Positions 17,910 to 27,441 of a stretch of DNA of 64,000 nucleotides are shown here, in pieces. The notes under the pieces are model-generated. The model was not told the origin of the DNA, made no database searches, and saw nothing but the letters and a program-made list of their open reading frames with translations. Each line of letters begins with the position of its first letter. Positions within the stretch are counted from its first letter, which is position 1. A program made the position numbers and the translations under genes. This DNA comes from JACKCR01 sp041390305 (GTDB taxonomy: Bacteria > Eisenbacteria > RBG-16-71-46 > CAIMUX01): the NCBI GenBank assembly GCA_041390305.1, contig JAWKQE010000023.1, forward strand, positions 1 through 64,000, read 5' to 3'.

Positions 17910-19288
17910 GGGTCTTCCGGGAATCGTGTGGGCAATCTCCTAGCTCCGAAGGCCTAGCCTCTCTGGATAGAGATCGAGTCCTCCAAGGTGAAAGAGGATG
18001 GCGATGCGGAAGTTCTCTGAGTTCCGGTACCCATGCGCCTTGCGCTTCACCTTCTGGATCAGTGAATTGATGCTCTCGGAGCCGGCGTTGGTGATCCGAT
18101 GCGTGAAGTAGGTGCGGATGTTTGCCCAGTGCTCCCGGATCATGAGGGCGACCTTCTTGATCGGCTCGAGGTGACTGCGTCTTGCCCACCGGTACCACTC
18201 CGCGAACCTCTTCTCGACGACCCCGAGATAGACGTAGTCGTAGAGCACGAGGAACGTCTGGGCGATGGTCCAGGCTCGGCCCGTCTTCAGGGCGAAGGAG
18301 CGGACGAGCTGGAGGAAGCTCCGGCGTTGTCCGATCGTCATCTTGCCGGGGTTGCGCAGCCACCAGTACTTCGTCCCCTTGAGCCAGCCGACGCCCACCT
18401 TCAGGAACTCTCGGTGTTCGCTCTTCCGCACCTGGTCGACCGCCTTGTTCAGGTGCTGGACGATGTGGAACTTGTCGAAGACGACCATCTCTCCCGCTGC
18501 TGGGAGATGCGCCCACGTCGAGTTCATGTAGGGCTTCCACATGTCCATGGCGACGGCGATCACGCCTGCCAACTGCTCGGGGGTCCGGCTCTTCCAGAAC
18601 TCGTCGAGAGTCTCCGTCTTCCGGTCGAACCCGACGTACAGGACCTTGCTCTCCTCGAGGTCGCTCACGATCGTCAGGTACTGGTGTCCCTTCCGCTCCG
18701 ACGTCTCGTCGATCCCGAGGTAGCGCGACACCTGGACCTTCTGCCGAGCCTGGCCACGCTTCACCGCGCGCCTTTGGATCCCAATGGCCTGATCCCAAGT
18801 GATCCCGAGTCGGAACGCCACGGCCGTCACGCTCGCCTCCAGGAGCCAATCGATGACGAGAGCCTCGAAGAGCGCCGTGAACTTCGACCCGTCCTCGGCC
18901 CAGGGAACCCGCACCTGACGGACACCGTGCGTGGGACAAGAGAGTCGGGGGACCCGGGCGTGGATGAACGTCCGCAACTGGCAGGTGTCGAGATGGCGCC
19001 AGGTGCGTTCCCGGTGATCGTGGATCGGAAGAGGATCCTGACACTCCGGGCAGAACCATCGGAACTTCTCCGGTACGCCCACCGTGATGTGGACCTCGTT
19101 CGTCCCCATCTGGAGATCGACATCGAGGACCTCCCACGGAGAGGTCAGCCCCAAGATCGTTGCGTAGAGTGCCTTCGTGCTCGGCGATCCGTCGCCCATC
19201 GTGTGTCCTCCCTTCGACCTGGGAAGACTACCATCCCGAGACGAGCGCCTCAGACTAGGTCAACAGCCACCTCAAACCCCGAAGCCCC
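17910..19288 (-). mobile_element. ISL3-family insertion sequence, complete (1,379 bp)
   Basis: The element is bounded by perfect 8-bp target duplications. Its ends are imperfect inverted repeats: the left end starts GGGTCTTCCGGGAATCGTGT and the right end, read inward on the other strand, starts GGGGCTTCGGGGTTTGAGGT; 21 of the first 34 positions match, ending in the shared CCTAG. One transposase gene, complete and uninterrupted, fills the element on the minus strand. Intact ends, transposase and duplication suggest a recent insertion into the beta-helix gene. Confidence 0.93.
17940..19199 (-). CDS. ISL3-family transposase
   Basis: A 419-residue DDE transposase. The N-terminal zinc-ribbon-like part has Cys50/Cys53 (FCPEC) and Cys73/Cys88, followed by a helix-turn-helix (EASVTAVAFRLGITWDQA). 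Catalytic residues are probably Asp164 in LGIDETSERKG, an Asp in VAMDMWKPYM or VVFDKFHIVQH, and the Glu in TNAGSESINSLIQ. RKAHGYRNSENFRIAIL near the C-terminus is typical. A strong GGGAGGA site precedes the ATG. The full length suggests the element can still move. Confidence 0.95.
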   Translation of the reverse strand: MGDGSPSTKALYATILGLTSPWEVLDVDLQMGTNEVHITVGVPEKFRWFCPECQDPLPIHDHRERTWRHLDTCQLRTFIHARVPRLSCPTHGVRQVRVPWAEDGSKFTALFEALVIDWLLEASVTAVAFRLGITWDQAIGIQRRAVKRGQARQKVQVSRYLGIDETSERKGHQYLTIVSDLEESKVLYVGFDRKTETLDEFWKSRTPEQLAGVIAVAMDMWKPYMNSTWAHLPAAGEMVVFDKFHIVQHLNKAVDQVRKSEHREFLKVGVGWLKGTKYWWLRNPGKMTIGQRRSFLQLVRSFALKTGRAWTIAQTFLVLYDYVYLGVVEKRFAEWYRWARRSHLEPIKKVALMIREHWANIRTYFTHRITNAGSESINSLIQKVKRKAHGYRNSENFRIAILFHLGGLDLYPERLGLRS

Positions 19289-19296
19289 GGATTTAC
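19289..19296. repeat. Target-site duplication, right copy
   Basis: GGATTTAC immediately right of the ISL3 element, matching 17902-17909. Confidence 0.92.
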
Positions 19297-21295
19297 GTTC
19301 CGAAATGGCGCCCCGCCTTCCGGACAAAGCGGGGGCGCGTTCCACATTGACTCGACGGGTGTAGCGATCGTTGACTGTGCATTTGTTGACAACCATGTCA
19401 CAACCTCCAGTGGGGGAACCGCGCGTGGCGGGGCTGTCTTCGCGACCGACACTGGGACTACCACAGCCGTCGCCTTAGTTGATTGTCTGTTTACTGGGAA
19501 CGAAATCGAGCTTGAATCCGGAACCGGATACGGCGGAGCTGTAACTCTGTCGGGGTGTCCCGACGCTGTCGTCGAGAATTGCGTGTTCATTGGTAATCAC
19601 GCTGACTGTGACGAGGTCGATCCGAAGGACTGCCTTGTGGGTTCAAATGCACGGGTTACGGCCGGAGCCCTCATGGTTGCCAGTTGTGACGGAGTCTCAA
19701 TTCGAGGCTGTCGCTTCTCGGGCAACTCCTCAGTCGACGGCGGAGCTGTACAGGTGTGGTTTCCGCACGCGGGAGCGCCCGCAGACATATCCGACAATGA
19801 GTTCGAGGACGATCACGCATCGAGGCGCGGTGGCGCGTTGGTCTTCGACCACATGGACTGGGGCATCGAGGACTGCAACTTCGTCCGAAACAGTGCTGAC
19901 TCCCTCGGAGGGAGTATCTTCGTCCTTGACACAACCGGTTTCATTCGCAACTGCACCTTTGCGGCGGACTCCGTCGCGGCTGGGTCGGGTGGCTCTGTGG
20001 CCATCAACAAAACAGGCGGTGTCGCGGAAGCCGACACCTTCGCCGTCGAGGGCTGCACTTTCAATGAGAGCTACGCCGCAAGGGGTGGCGCGATCTATCT
20101 CCACGAAGCGTCCGAGTATCGAATAAGCGGGTGCCAGTTCACGAGTACTTCCGCCGATAGGGGCGGCGGCGTGTTCGTTGACGGCGATGAGAGGACTGGC
20201 CCGAGTTCGCTCCCGGACACAACGTTTATAGAGAACTGCCTAGCGCGTGTGTGCTCTGCGACAGAGGGCGGCTTCCTGTACATCGATGACGGCCTGGCTC
20301 TCCTCCGGGAGTCAGTGATTGTTGGTTCGACTGGGAAGGGGGCGGGGGTCTATTGGAGAAAGGGTGGTGACCCGGGCCGTTGGTCCAATCTTACCTTCGC
20401 CTTCGGAGACGGAAACGGAGCCGGGGTTTACCTGGATGGAGCGGACGGGAGTATCGATCTAGATGTAGAGAAGTCGGTGTTTGCATACAACTCCGTGGGG
20501 TTGAATCAGTCCCTTGTTGCCATTGGCGACTCGGACAGCGTCACCGTGAGCTTCTCCTGCTGTGACTCGTTCGGCAACGTGGGCGGGAACGGCACTCCTG
20601 CCGTCGGCGATTCCTGCTTTGTCGCTGATCCGGACTTCTGTTGGGCGGAGCCCGACTCCGGGACGTTCATGCTGTCCGCGGAGTCACCGTGCTTGCCGGG
20701 CCTACACCCGAACGACAAGGAGTGCGGCGTGATAGGCGCCCGGGGGCAGGGCTGCTGGGTGGAGGAGTTCACGAGTTGCGACGGAACCTGGCTGGATGAA
20801 GGCAATCCCCTTGCGGTCCACTCCACCAGCGACACGCTGAGAATCGGTGCCTACGCGGATTCAGCTATCGCCGTGGTTCGATTCGGTTCGGTTGATCTTC
20901 CCGATACGACGACGATCTTCTCGGCTCGGGTCGATGCGACGCCATACAGATTGGTGGGTCAGCCGACCGTTGACCTTCGAGCGTGTCTCCGATCGGTGGT
21001 GATGAACCAGGCGAACTACCAGGTGTTTCGGATCGGCAGCGCCTGGGGTCTGCCAGGAGGAGCAGAGGAGGGCGTGGACTTCGGTGCGTGGAGCCTCGGT
21101 TCAGGCAGCGGATTCGTGACGCTCGATCCTGCTGTGCTCGGGGGTGGTGCTGATCTCGGGCGTTGGGTGAAGTCGACCGTACTGCCCTCCGACTCGGGTA
21201 CGTTGTTCGTGCGCCCGTCGAACAACAAGGAACTCGTGATCTACAACTGCGATCAGATCGGCCTCCGCGTCTACTCCACGCACGAGCCTGACTAA

Positions 21296-21629
21296 AGGGG
21301 GCACCGGCGAGCGGGCGCTGAGATGGGGCAAGCTGGAGCAGAGCGGTGCCGCCGTTCGCAAACGGTCCCACCCGCCCTCCGCCTTGGACGAGTCCGTTAA
21401 CCACTCTCCCTGGAGAGACGAGAGAGTCCGAGAGTCCCGCCCAAACTCACGCCGTGGGCGGCCAACCAACCGCCCCCAACGCCTCTCACGCGCCCCGACC
21501 GAGAGTCCCACCCCAAACCCTGCACCCGCATATCCCTGCGCCACTTACGGATATGGAAAGACCCCAGCAGCCCACGCCACCAGGGTCTCCGTCGACCGAA
21601 TCGGCCTATCTATATGCAGCACAAGGAAC
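21296..21629. other. Intergenic gap before tRNA-Asn
   Basis: About 330 bp between the beta-helix remnant and the tRNA gene. It contains GTGGGCGG...CCGCCC, a short hairpin near 21455-21475, but no T-run and no coding frame. Nothing else recognised. Confidence 0.35.
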
Positions 21630-21704
21630 TGGCTCCCCGGGTAGGACTCGAACCTACAACCCTGCGGTTAACAGCCGCATGCTCTACCATTGAGCTACCG
21701 AGGA
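21630..21704 (-). tRNA. tRNA-Asn(GUU): tRNA-Asn (GUU anticodon)
   Basis: On the minus strand the cloverleaf is complete. The acceptor stem TCCTCGG pairs with CCGGGGA, the D arm is GCTC...GAGC, and the anticodon stem TGCGG/CCGCA encloses loop CTGTTAA (anticodon GTT). The T arm is GTAGG-TTCGAGT-CCTAC, with discriminator G and an encoded CCA end (21630-21632). Length is 75 with CCA. No integrase or attachment duplication is seen next to it. Confidence 0.96.
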
Positions 21705-21845
21705 TCAATCGGTGGGTGACCCGGAGGTCACCGCGAACGAAAAGACTATCCAGGCGTCTCGGGATTGTCAAGCGGCTGCGATCCCCGGACTTCGGCTGGG
21801 GACCGCCAGTCACCTGGCATCGGCCGCCGGCGCGTCGCGGCTGGG

Positions 21846-23335
21846 CTATCCGCGTACCCGCACGAAGCGCAGCGTCTCCGCGCCGTGCTCGCCCTGCACT
21901 CTCACGAAGTAGAGCCCGGACGGCGCGGGCTCGCCGCGTTCGTCGCGGCCGTCCCATTCCATCGGGAAGGTTCCGGCGGATCGGAATCCGTGGCCGAGGG
22001 AACGGACGGCGCGGCCGGTCGCGTCGAACACATCCACGTTGAATGTGCCGGGGCTCTCGAGCGAGAGCTCGAATCTTGCGGTTCCGTGCGTTGGATGTGC
22101 GCCTGCGCGGCGGAGCTGGATTCCGGTGGTGCCGAAGGCGTCGGCACCAAAAGGATTGGCGTTCCCATCGCCGAGGGCGTCTCCGTTTCCGCCACCACTT
22201 CCATCGCCGACTCCCGCGACGTCGAGTGCGCCGAACTTGAGGAGTCCGCTGTCCTGGTTGCCGAGGAGGAATCCATCCCGCGTGGCTTCGACGCTGGCTG
22301 CGGGGGCGGACATAGGAAGGTCGGCGAGCTGCCAGGTGACTCCGCCGTCCTCGGTGTAGGCGGTGGGTTCCCAGTAGAACCCGCCGGTGGCGAATCCGAC
22401 GTCTCCGAGGAACGCGAGTTCGTAGGCGCGGAGGGTCGTCTGCTCGGTCCAGGTGGCTCCGCCGTCGGTCGTGCGGAAGATGCCGGCGGTTCCGAGCGAA
22501 GCGACGCCGGTGTTCATGTCGAACCAGTGCATGTCGCGGACGAACCCGCCGGTGGGGGAGCTGACCTGCGTCCAGGTGGCGCCGCCGTCGGTCGTGCGGT
22601 AGGTGCGGTTGAAGGAGTTGCTGCCGGACTGCTGGATGCCGGCAACGTAGCCGTTGTCGCGATCGAGGAACCTGAGCACCCAGGGCGCGAAGGCGAATGG
22701 GAACGACACACCGACGTCGCTCCAGGTCGCGCCCTGATCGTCCGAGCGGTAGACGGTGCCGTCCCCGGACTGCGTGGCGTAGGCGCCGTGGAAGAGTCGG
22801 TCGCCCGCGATCTCGGTGTTGGTCACGCGCTGAGAACTCGGGAGCGTGGTGGAGTTCCAGGTGGCGCCGGCGTCCGTCGTCCTCGAGATGATGTCGTAGG
22901 CACCGACGATTCCGATCGACGTGGTGGGCCACACCATCGTCGACGGGCGGTAGAGGCTGGCGTCGCCTGTGAATGCGGACCAGGTCGCGCCGAGATCGGT
23001 GCTGCGCATCCAGGAGGCCTGGACGCCGCCCTGAGTCGGGACGACGATGGCGTAGCAGTCGTCGCCGGGCGTGGTCGCGATCACGCGGATGGGGCCGTAT
23101 CCGGCGGGGTCGAGTCGGCTGGTGGCGTTGGTGGAAGTGTGCCCGAGGTCGTCGGAGTAGAACATGTCGCCGATGTCCGACGAGTAGAAGACGCGACCGC
23201 TCGGGGTCTGTTCGAGGTCGAGAAAGCCAACGGAGCCTTGGAAGGAGAGGAGGTCCCAGTTCAGGCCACGGTCGAACGTCTCGTAGATCGCGGCGCCTTC
23301 GATGAACGTGATGAGGGCCAGTGGTCGGGCGTGAT
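21846..23335 (-). CDS. Secreted beta-propeller protein, 3' portion of a frameshifted gene
   Basis: This is the continuation, in another frame, of the gene that starts at 24163. The frame is open upstream of the first Met (23165) to about 23335 and encodes sensible sequence there (LALITFIEGAAIYETFDRG, then GRVFYSSDIGD), so it is not an independent gene. It has many BNR/Ycf48-like repeats of the type RTTDGGATWTQV and RSDDQGATWSDV. After a Gly/Asp/Asn-rich linker comes a C-terminal FlgD-like sorting domain (GTFNVDVFDATGRAVRSL, then PSGLYFVRVQGEHG). The product would be exported and possibly retained at the surface. Confidence 0.8.
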
Positions 23336-24163
23336 CGCGAGGGTCTTCCTGGGGGTAGAGGGTTCGGTGAAGAGGTCCTCATGCGTCCACGACGCGCCAC
23401 CGTCCGTCGTCGTCCAGTAGCCGAAGTCCTCGAGAACGCGGCCGAAGCTAGCGTCGTAGAACTGGATGTCACGGAAGCCGAAGCCTGCGAGGTCGATGAA
23501 CTGGGTCCAGGTTGCGCCGCCGTCGGTCGTTTCGTGGGCGACGCCCGTTCCGACCACCCAGCCGTGTTGCGCGGACTCCCACCACTGGGACTCGATCGTG
23601 CCGAGTCCGGGGCCGATCTCGGTCCAGGTGGCGCCGTCGTCGGTCGAGCGGATCACTTCGCCGTTCTCGCCGGCCGCGTCGAGCCTGCCGTCGGGGGCCT
23701 CGCGGAGCTGGAGGAGCGTCCCCGTGGAGGGGTTCGGCACTTCACTCCAGGTGATTCCGCCGTCGGTGGACCGGAAGACTCCGGGCGCTTCTCCGACGGC
23801 GATGAGGTTCATGCCGTCCTCGGTGTCGACTCCGTAGAGGTCCTTGCCGAACGTGCGGAGGTCGGAGCGGAGCGTCCAGTCGACTCCCGCATTCGTCGTC
23901 GCGAGGACAGAGCCGGCTTCGCCCACGGCGATACCGAAGTCGTCGTTCAGGAACTCGTAGTCGATCATCGCGTTGCCCTGGGGGGAGGGGTGTACCCACG
24001 CGGGCGCGAGGTCAGGGGACATCGCAAACGCGGAAACCGGCACTGCGAGAGATGCAATGACCTGCATCGCGGTCACCGGAACGGCGACGGAAGCGATGAC
24101 CTGCATCGCGGCGATCATGTGGCTCGCGGGGCGGAGCGAGTGGCGCAACGGAACCTCCTCCAT
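23261..24163 (-). CDS. Secreted beta-propeller protein, 5' portion of a frameshifted gene
   Basis: The N-terminal part carries a signal peptide and Ycf48/BNR-like propeller blades (NAGVDWTLRSDLRTFG, RSTDGGITWSEVPNPS, RSTDDGATWTEIGPG, ETTDGGATWTQFIDL). The frame degenerates after LAITPDHWP. The neighbouring frame takes over within the same few bases (about 23311-23335), as if one base were missing, so 21846-24163 is a single gene. The signal sequence contains a tandem duplication: AMQVIASVAVPVT followed by AMQVIASLAVPVS. The start is uncertain: ATG 24163, a TTG at 24148 behind GGAGGAGG, or ATG 24118. Confidence 0.8.
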   Translation of the reverse strand: MEEVPLRHSLRPASHMIAAMQVIASVAVPVTAMQVIASLAVPVSAFAMSPDLAPAWVHPSPQGNAMIDYEFLNDDFGIAVGEAGSVLATTNAGVDWTLRSDLRTFGKDLYGVDTEDGMNLIAVGEAPGVFRSTDGGITWSEVPNPSTGTLLQLREAPDGRLDAAGENGEVIRSTDDGATWTEIGPGLGTIESQWWESAQHGWVVGTGVAHETTDGGATWTQFIDLAGFGFRDIQFYDASFGRVLEDFGYWTTTDGGASWTHEDLFTEPSTPRKTLAITPDHWPSSRSSKAPRSTRRSTVA

Positions 24164-24520
24164 GGGGGCGGATAGCTGATCTGACTCTACCGATTGGGCC
24201 GAGGCGCGATTCCTGCGCGCTGGTGCACCGGCTGGTTGGCGAAGGAGCCGTCCGGCCAGCCGGAAGCTCCCGGCCACGGGCCTCCGGCGCTCAGGAGTCG
24301 GACTCGGAAGCGGACTGATACCTGGGAAGGGAATGTCGTGGTCCCGGGCGTCCGGCGCCGGATCCGGCGCCGCCGAAGGTCCCTGGCGGTGTATCCTCTC
24401 CTCTTGGGGCTCGACTCGGGGCCCGACGTTCTCGGGTTCGATGTCCTCGGGCCCTACCTTCCCGGGTCGATGCCCTTCGGGCCGATACTTCTCGGATGAG
24501 CTTCAATGGGAGGCCGGACG
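24164..24520. other. Intergenic gap with short tandem repeat
   Basis: Between divergent genes. Around 24415-24497 a degenerate unit of roughly 20-25 bp recurs three to four times (CTCGGGCCCGAC, CTCGGGTTCGATG, CTCGGGCCCTAC, TTCGGGCCGATAC). It lies directly upstream of the gene at 24521, where its promoter should be. Confidence 0.45.
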
Positions 24521-26494
24521 ATGCACCCGATCCGTTCGATGACGATGGTGGCGGCACTGGCGACACTCGGTGTCGGGACCGGGGTGCTGCTCTGGACTGC
24601 GCACGGAACGTCGCCTGACGCCGAGAAGGGCGCCGCGCAGACCGCGTCGCTCGGCTCTCTGGACGTTGCGGCGTCCGGCGCTTCTCCGAGTGCCCTTCCC
24701 TCGGGGGCGGATGCCGGGGCCACCGCCGAGCCTGCTGCCGGGTCCGTCTCCTCCCATCCTTCTCCCGGCCTCGCGCCTCCCTTTGGCGAGCACGGCGCTG
24801 TGCCGATGCCGGGCGTTGGTGCGGACCTCTCGGGCGCGGGGGCAGACGCCCGCGAAGCGTGGGACGAAGCGGAGTTCGAACGCCTGCGCGAAGGCGACGG
24901 TGTCCGGCCGGTGCCGCTTCCGCTCGGCACGCCGATTCCGATGACGCGGGGCACCTGGCCGAACGTCCGGGTGGACAGTGCGGTCTACGCGCCGGAGGAG
25001 ACGGCGATCACGATCGATCCGGACGATCCGAACCGGATCGTCGCGGCGGCGCAGGGGTCGGGTTGCTACTCGTTCTTCAGCGACGACGCGGGGCTCACCT
25101 GGAGCGAGTACTCGCTGCCGGACCCGTATGATCTCGGGGACTCGGCCCTCACGAGCGATGAAGGCGGCTGGGCCTACTACGCGTACATCGGCACGTTCAG
25201 CCACTCGGGGATCTACGTCGCGCGTTCGACGAACAGCGGCGAGACCTGGTCCCAGGGTGTTCCGGTGCTCGATCACAACTCAGGGCAGCCGTTCGAGGAC
25301 AAGGAGTATCCGATCGTCGACCGGACGGGCGGGCCTTACGACGGGAGCGTCTACATCGCCTGGACGCAGTTCGATCGCTACGGGAGCGCGAACGCAGCCG
25401 ACAGCACCCGCATCCTCTTCTCCTATTCGCGCGATCACGCGGCGAGCTTCGCGACGGCGGTTCGCGTGAGTGACGAAGGCGGCAACTGCATCGACGAGGA
25501 CGATACGGTGGAAGGCGCGGTGCCCGCGGTCGGCCCGGACGGCACGATCTACCTGGCGTGGGCGGGGCCGCGCGGGCTCGAGTTCGACTCCTCGACGGAC
25601 GGCGGGCTCACCTGGGGCGACGACGTCGTGCTGAGCGACATCCCGGGTGGTTGGGACTTTCCCGTTCCGGGGATCTACCGCTGTAACGGCCTCCCGCAGA
25701 CGGTGGCCGACTTCACGGACGGACCGTACTCGGGTCGTGTCTACGTGCTCTGGTCGGACCAACGCAACGGGGACACCGACATCTTCCTCCTCCGCTCCGA
25801 CGACGGAGTGAACTGGCTTCCGATCCAGCGCGTGAACGGCGACGCGGTGGGGAACGGACGTCATCAGTTCTTCCCCTGGATGGCGCTCGATCCGCTCACG
25901 GGGAATCTCCACGTCGTCTTCTACGACCGTCGCGACACGTCGAACAACGAAACAGAAGTGTGGATCGCGAGTTCGACGGACGGGGGAGACACGTTCACCG
26001 AGCAGGTCGTGAGTCAGTCTCCGTTCAACCCGAGCCCCTCGGTGTTCTTCGGTGACTACATCGGCATCGCCGCGCACGGCGGACGGGTGCGTCCCTACTG
26101 GATGCGCCTCGACGGCAACCAGATGAGTTCGTGGACGGCGCTCGTCGACCTCGACACGACCTCCGTGCCGGAACCGAACGTTCCCTACAAGTTCGCGGTC
26201 TTCCCGAACCCGGTGCGGCAGGAGGCGCAGATCTTCGCCTGGAGCACGGACGTGAACTCTCCACTCCCGGTGGACGACGCGCGGATCTACTCCGCGGACG
26301 GACGGCTCGTGCGGTCCCTCGCTCCGACGGGTGGGGTGGGGCTCGCGGGTCGCGCGACGAGCCTGGCCCCGGGCGGCGCGTGGCCGTTCGCGACCTGGGA
26401 CCTCGAGGACGAGTCGGGACGCCCCGTGCCTTCGGGGAGCTACTGGGTGAAAGGCCCCGACGGAGCGTCGGCCCGGATCGTCGTCACGCGCTGA
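24521..26494 (+). CDS. Secreted sialidase-like (BNR repeat) protein with FlgD-like C-terminal domain
   Basis: A 657-residue protein. A signal peptide (TMVAALATLGVGTGVLLWTA) is followed by a low-complexity Ala/Ser/Pro/Gly region to about residue 115. A six-bladed-propeller-like domain then shows Asp-box motifs (FFSDDAGLTWSEY, RSTNSGETWSQG, SSTDGGLTWGDD, SSTDGGDTFTEQ). The C-terminal 110 residues contain a FlgD/Ig-like sorting domain (ARIYSADGRLVRSL, then PSGSYWVKGPDG). The catalytic Arg triad of true sialidases cannot be confirmed, so sugar hydrolysis is not claimed. Start at 24521 because GGAGG precedes it. Confidence 0.85.
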   Translation: MHPIRSMTMVAALATLGVGTGVLLWTAHGTSPDAEKGAAQTASLGSLDVAASGASPSALPSGADAGATAEPAAGSVSSHPSPGLAPPFGEHGAVPMPGVGADLSGAGADAREAWDEAEFERLREGDGVRPVPLPLGTPIPMTRGTWPNVRVDSAVYAPEETAITIDPDDPNRIVAAAQGSGCYSFFSDDAGLTWSEYSLPDPYDLGDSALTSDEGGWAYYAYIGTFSHSGIYVARSTNSGETWSQGVPVLDHNSGQPFEDKEYPIVDRTGGPYDGSVYIAWTQFDRYGSANAADSTRILFSYSRDHAASFATAVRVSDEGGNCIDEDDTVEGAVPAVGPDGTIYLAWAGPRGLEFDSSTDGGLTWGDDVVLSDIPGGWDFPVPGIYRCNGLPQTVADFTDGPYSGRVYVLWSDQRNGDTDIFLLRSDDGVNWLPIQRVNGDAVGNGRHQFFPWMALDPLTGNLHVVFYDRRDTSNNETEVWIASSTDGGDTFTEQVVSQSPFNPSPSVFFGDYIGIAAHGGRVRPYWMRLDGNQMSSWTALVDLDTTSVPEPNVPYKFAVFPNPVRQEAQIFAWSTDVNSPLPVDDARIYSADGRLVRSLAPTGGVGLAGRATSLAPGGAWPFATWDLEDESGRPVPSGSYWVKGPDGASARIVVTR

Positions 26495-26658
26495 GTGCGT
26501 CACAAGACCCACGTCGCGAGGCGTGAGCGCGTCGATCGCGTCGTCGAGAGGGTGATCTCGCCGCCCTCCCTCACCGCTTCGCACCTCGCCCGACGGGTAC
26601 GGCCGGCGGCCGGGTGACTCGTGGTCGATCGATCCTTCAGAACTCGCTCCGCGGGCCG

Positions 26659-27172
26659 ATGAATCGGGCAGAGATGGTTTCTGACGACTTGCCAGACATC
26701 CACCCGTGCCACGGCGTCGACGTTCTCCTCATCGGTGAGTCGAATGAGGACTGCGCCCGGTTCTTCGGCGGTGAGTGTGCGATGACCGAGGCTGCCGCGA
26801 GGGCGTTCGAGGACGCGTTCGGGGTCCGCTTCGAGACGGCGGAAGAGTTCCTCCACTTCTTCCGGGCGCACGGCTGTCATCTCGAGAGTCTCTGCCCGTT
26901 CCCCGTGGGTCCGTCCTGCGCCCGCGAACGGACCCGACACTTTCGCGAGAGCGTGCCCGGTCTGGCCTCGCGACTCCGCGAGCCTCCAGCCCGACGTCGT
27001 CGTGGCGCTACGCCAGCGGATCGAACCGCACGTCGTGAAGTCGATCGAGCTCGCGGGACTCGTCGTTCCGCTCTACGTCCTTCCGTACCCGCGGAAGAGC
27101 CAGGCCCACGCCTTCCGCGAAGGCCTCGCGGCGATCCTCCGGTCCCGCGCACGCGCCCGGCGCGCGGCGTAG
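26659..27172 (+). CDS. Uracil-DNA-glycosylase-like protein, frameshifted
   Basis: The first 110 codons encode VDVLLIGESNEDCARFFGGE, then FEDAFGVRFETAEEFLHFF and GCHLESLCPFPVG. The frame then becomes Arg/Pro-rich, while the +1 frame takes over with SLQPDVVVALRQRIEPHVVK, AGLVVPLYVLPYPRKSQ and HAFREGLAAILRSRARA, ending at 27172. Joined near 26980-26990, which requires removing one base, these give a uracil-DNA-glycosylase-fold protein of about 170 residues of the small uncharacterised type (I-G-E-S near the N-terminus, L-P-Y-P near the C-terminus). Enzymatic activity is uncertain. The start codon is also uncertain; ATG 26659 is the best-placed candidate, and 26614 gives a longer form. Confidence 0.65.
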
Positions 27173-27276
27173 ACCCAGCGTCTAGGTAGCGCTCTCGGCG
27201 CTTGTGTGAGAGGGCGTCCGGCTGAGACGATCTTTCGCACCGCATGCGCGCACCGCAAGTGGCCACGACATGTGTC

Positions 27277-27378
27277 CACTGCATGTGCTCACCGCGTGCG
27301 CCGACCGGATGCGCCGACCGGATGCGCCGACCGGATGCGCCGACCGTATGTGCTCACTGCATGTGCTCACCGCGTGCG
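27277..27378. repeat. Nested repeat: 13-bp tandem array inside a 24-bp direct repeat
   Basis: GCGCCGACCGGAT is repeated four times at a 13-bp period (27298-27349, last copy with one change). The array is flanked by two identical 24-bp copies beginning CACTGCATGTGCTC, at 27277-27300 and 27355-27378. It occupies the region upstream of the hydrolase gene at 27442. Confidence 0.85.
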
Positions 27379-27441
27379 CGCGACAGTGGTTTTGGTGGGA
27401 GCACAGGCAGCGGAGACGACCGAACCCGAGGAGCGTCGACG

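Larger units (their letters stand above)
17560..21295 (+). pseudogene. Secreted right-handed beta-helix protein gene split by an ISL3 element
   Basis: The 5' part (17560-17909) encodes a signal peptide (CLDLSVCVAVSVTGASIG) and the first beta-helix rungs (YTTIQDAMDASELGDTISV). The 3' part continues on the far side of the insertion from 19297 to 21295, with many rungs of the type GGAVFATDTG, GGALVFDHMDWGIEDCNF and GGAIYLHEASEYRISGCQF, then a C-terminal beta domain. Both halves read GGA-TTT-AC at the 8-bp duplication and, once the IS and one copy are removed, join in frame (GFTFRNGAPP). The ancestral protein would have about 782 residues. Such proteins are pectate-lyase-like surface or secreted proteins. 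The 3' half also has a GTG-initiated frame from 19583, but it lacks a signal peptide. Confidence 0.9.

Noticed and set aside
21610..23472. 620-codon Arg-rich minus-strand frame
   Set aside because: Runs through the tRNA and an alternate frame of the propeller gene; composition is Arg/His-rich shadow.
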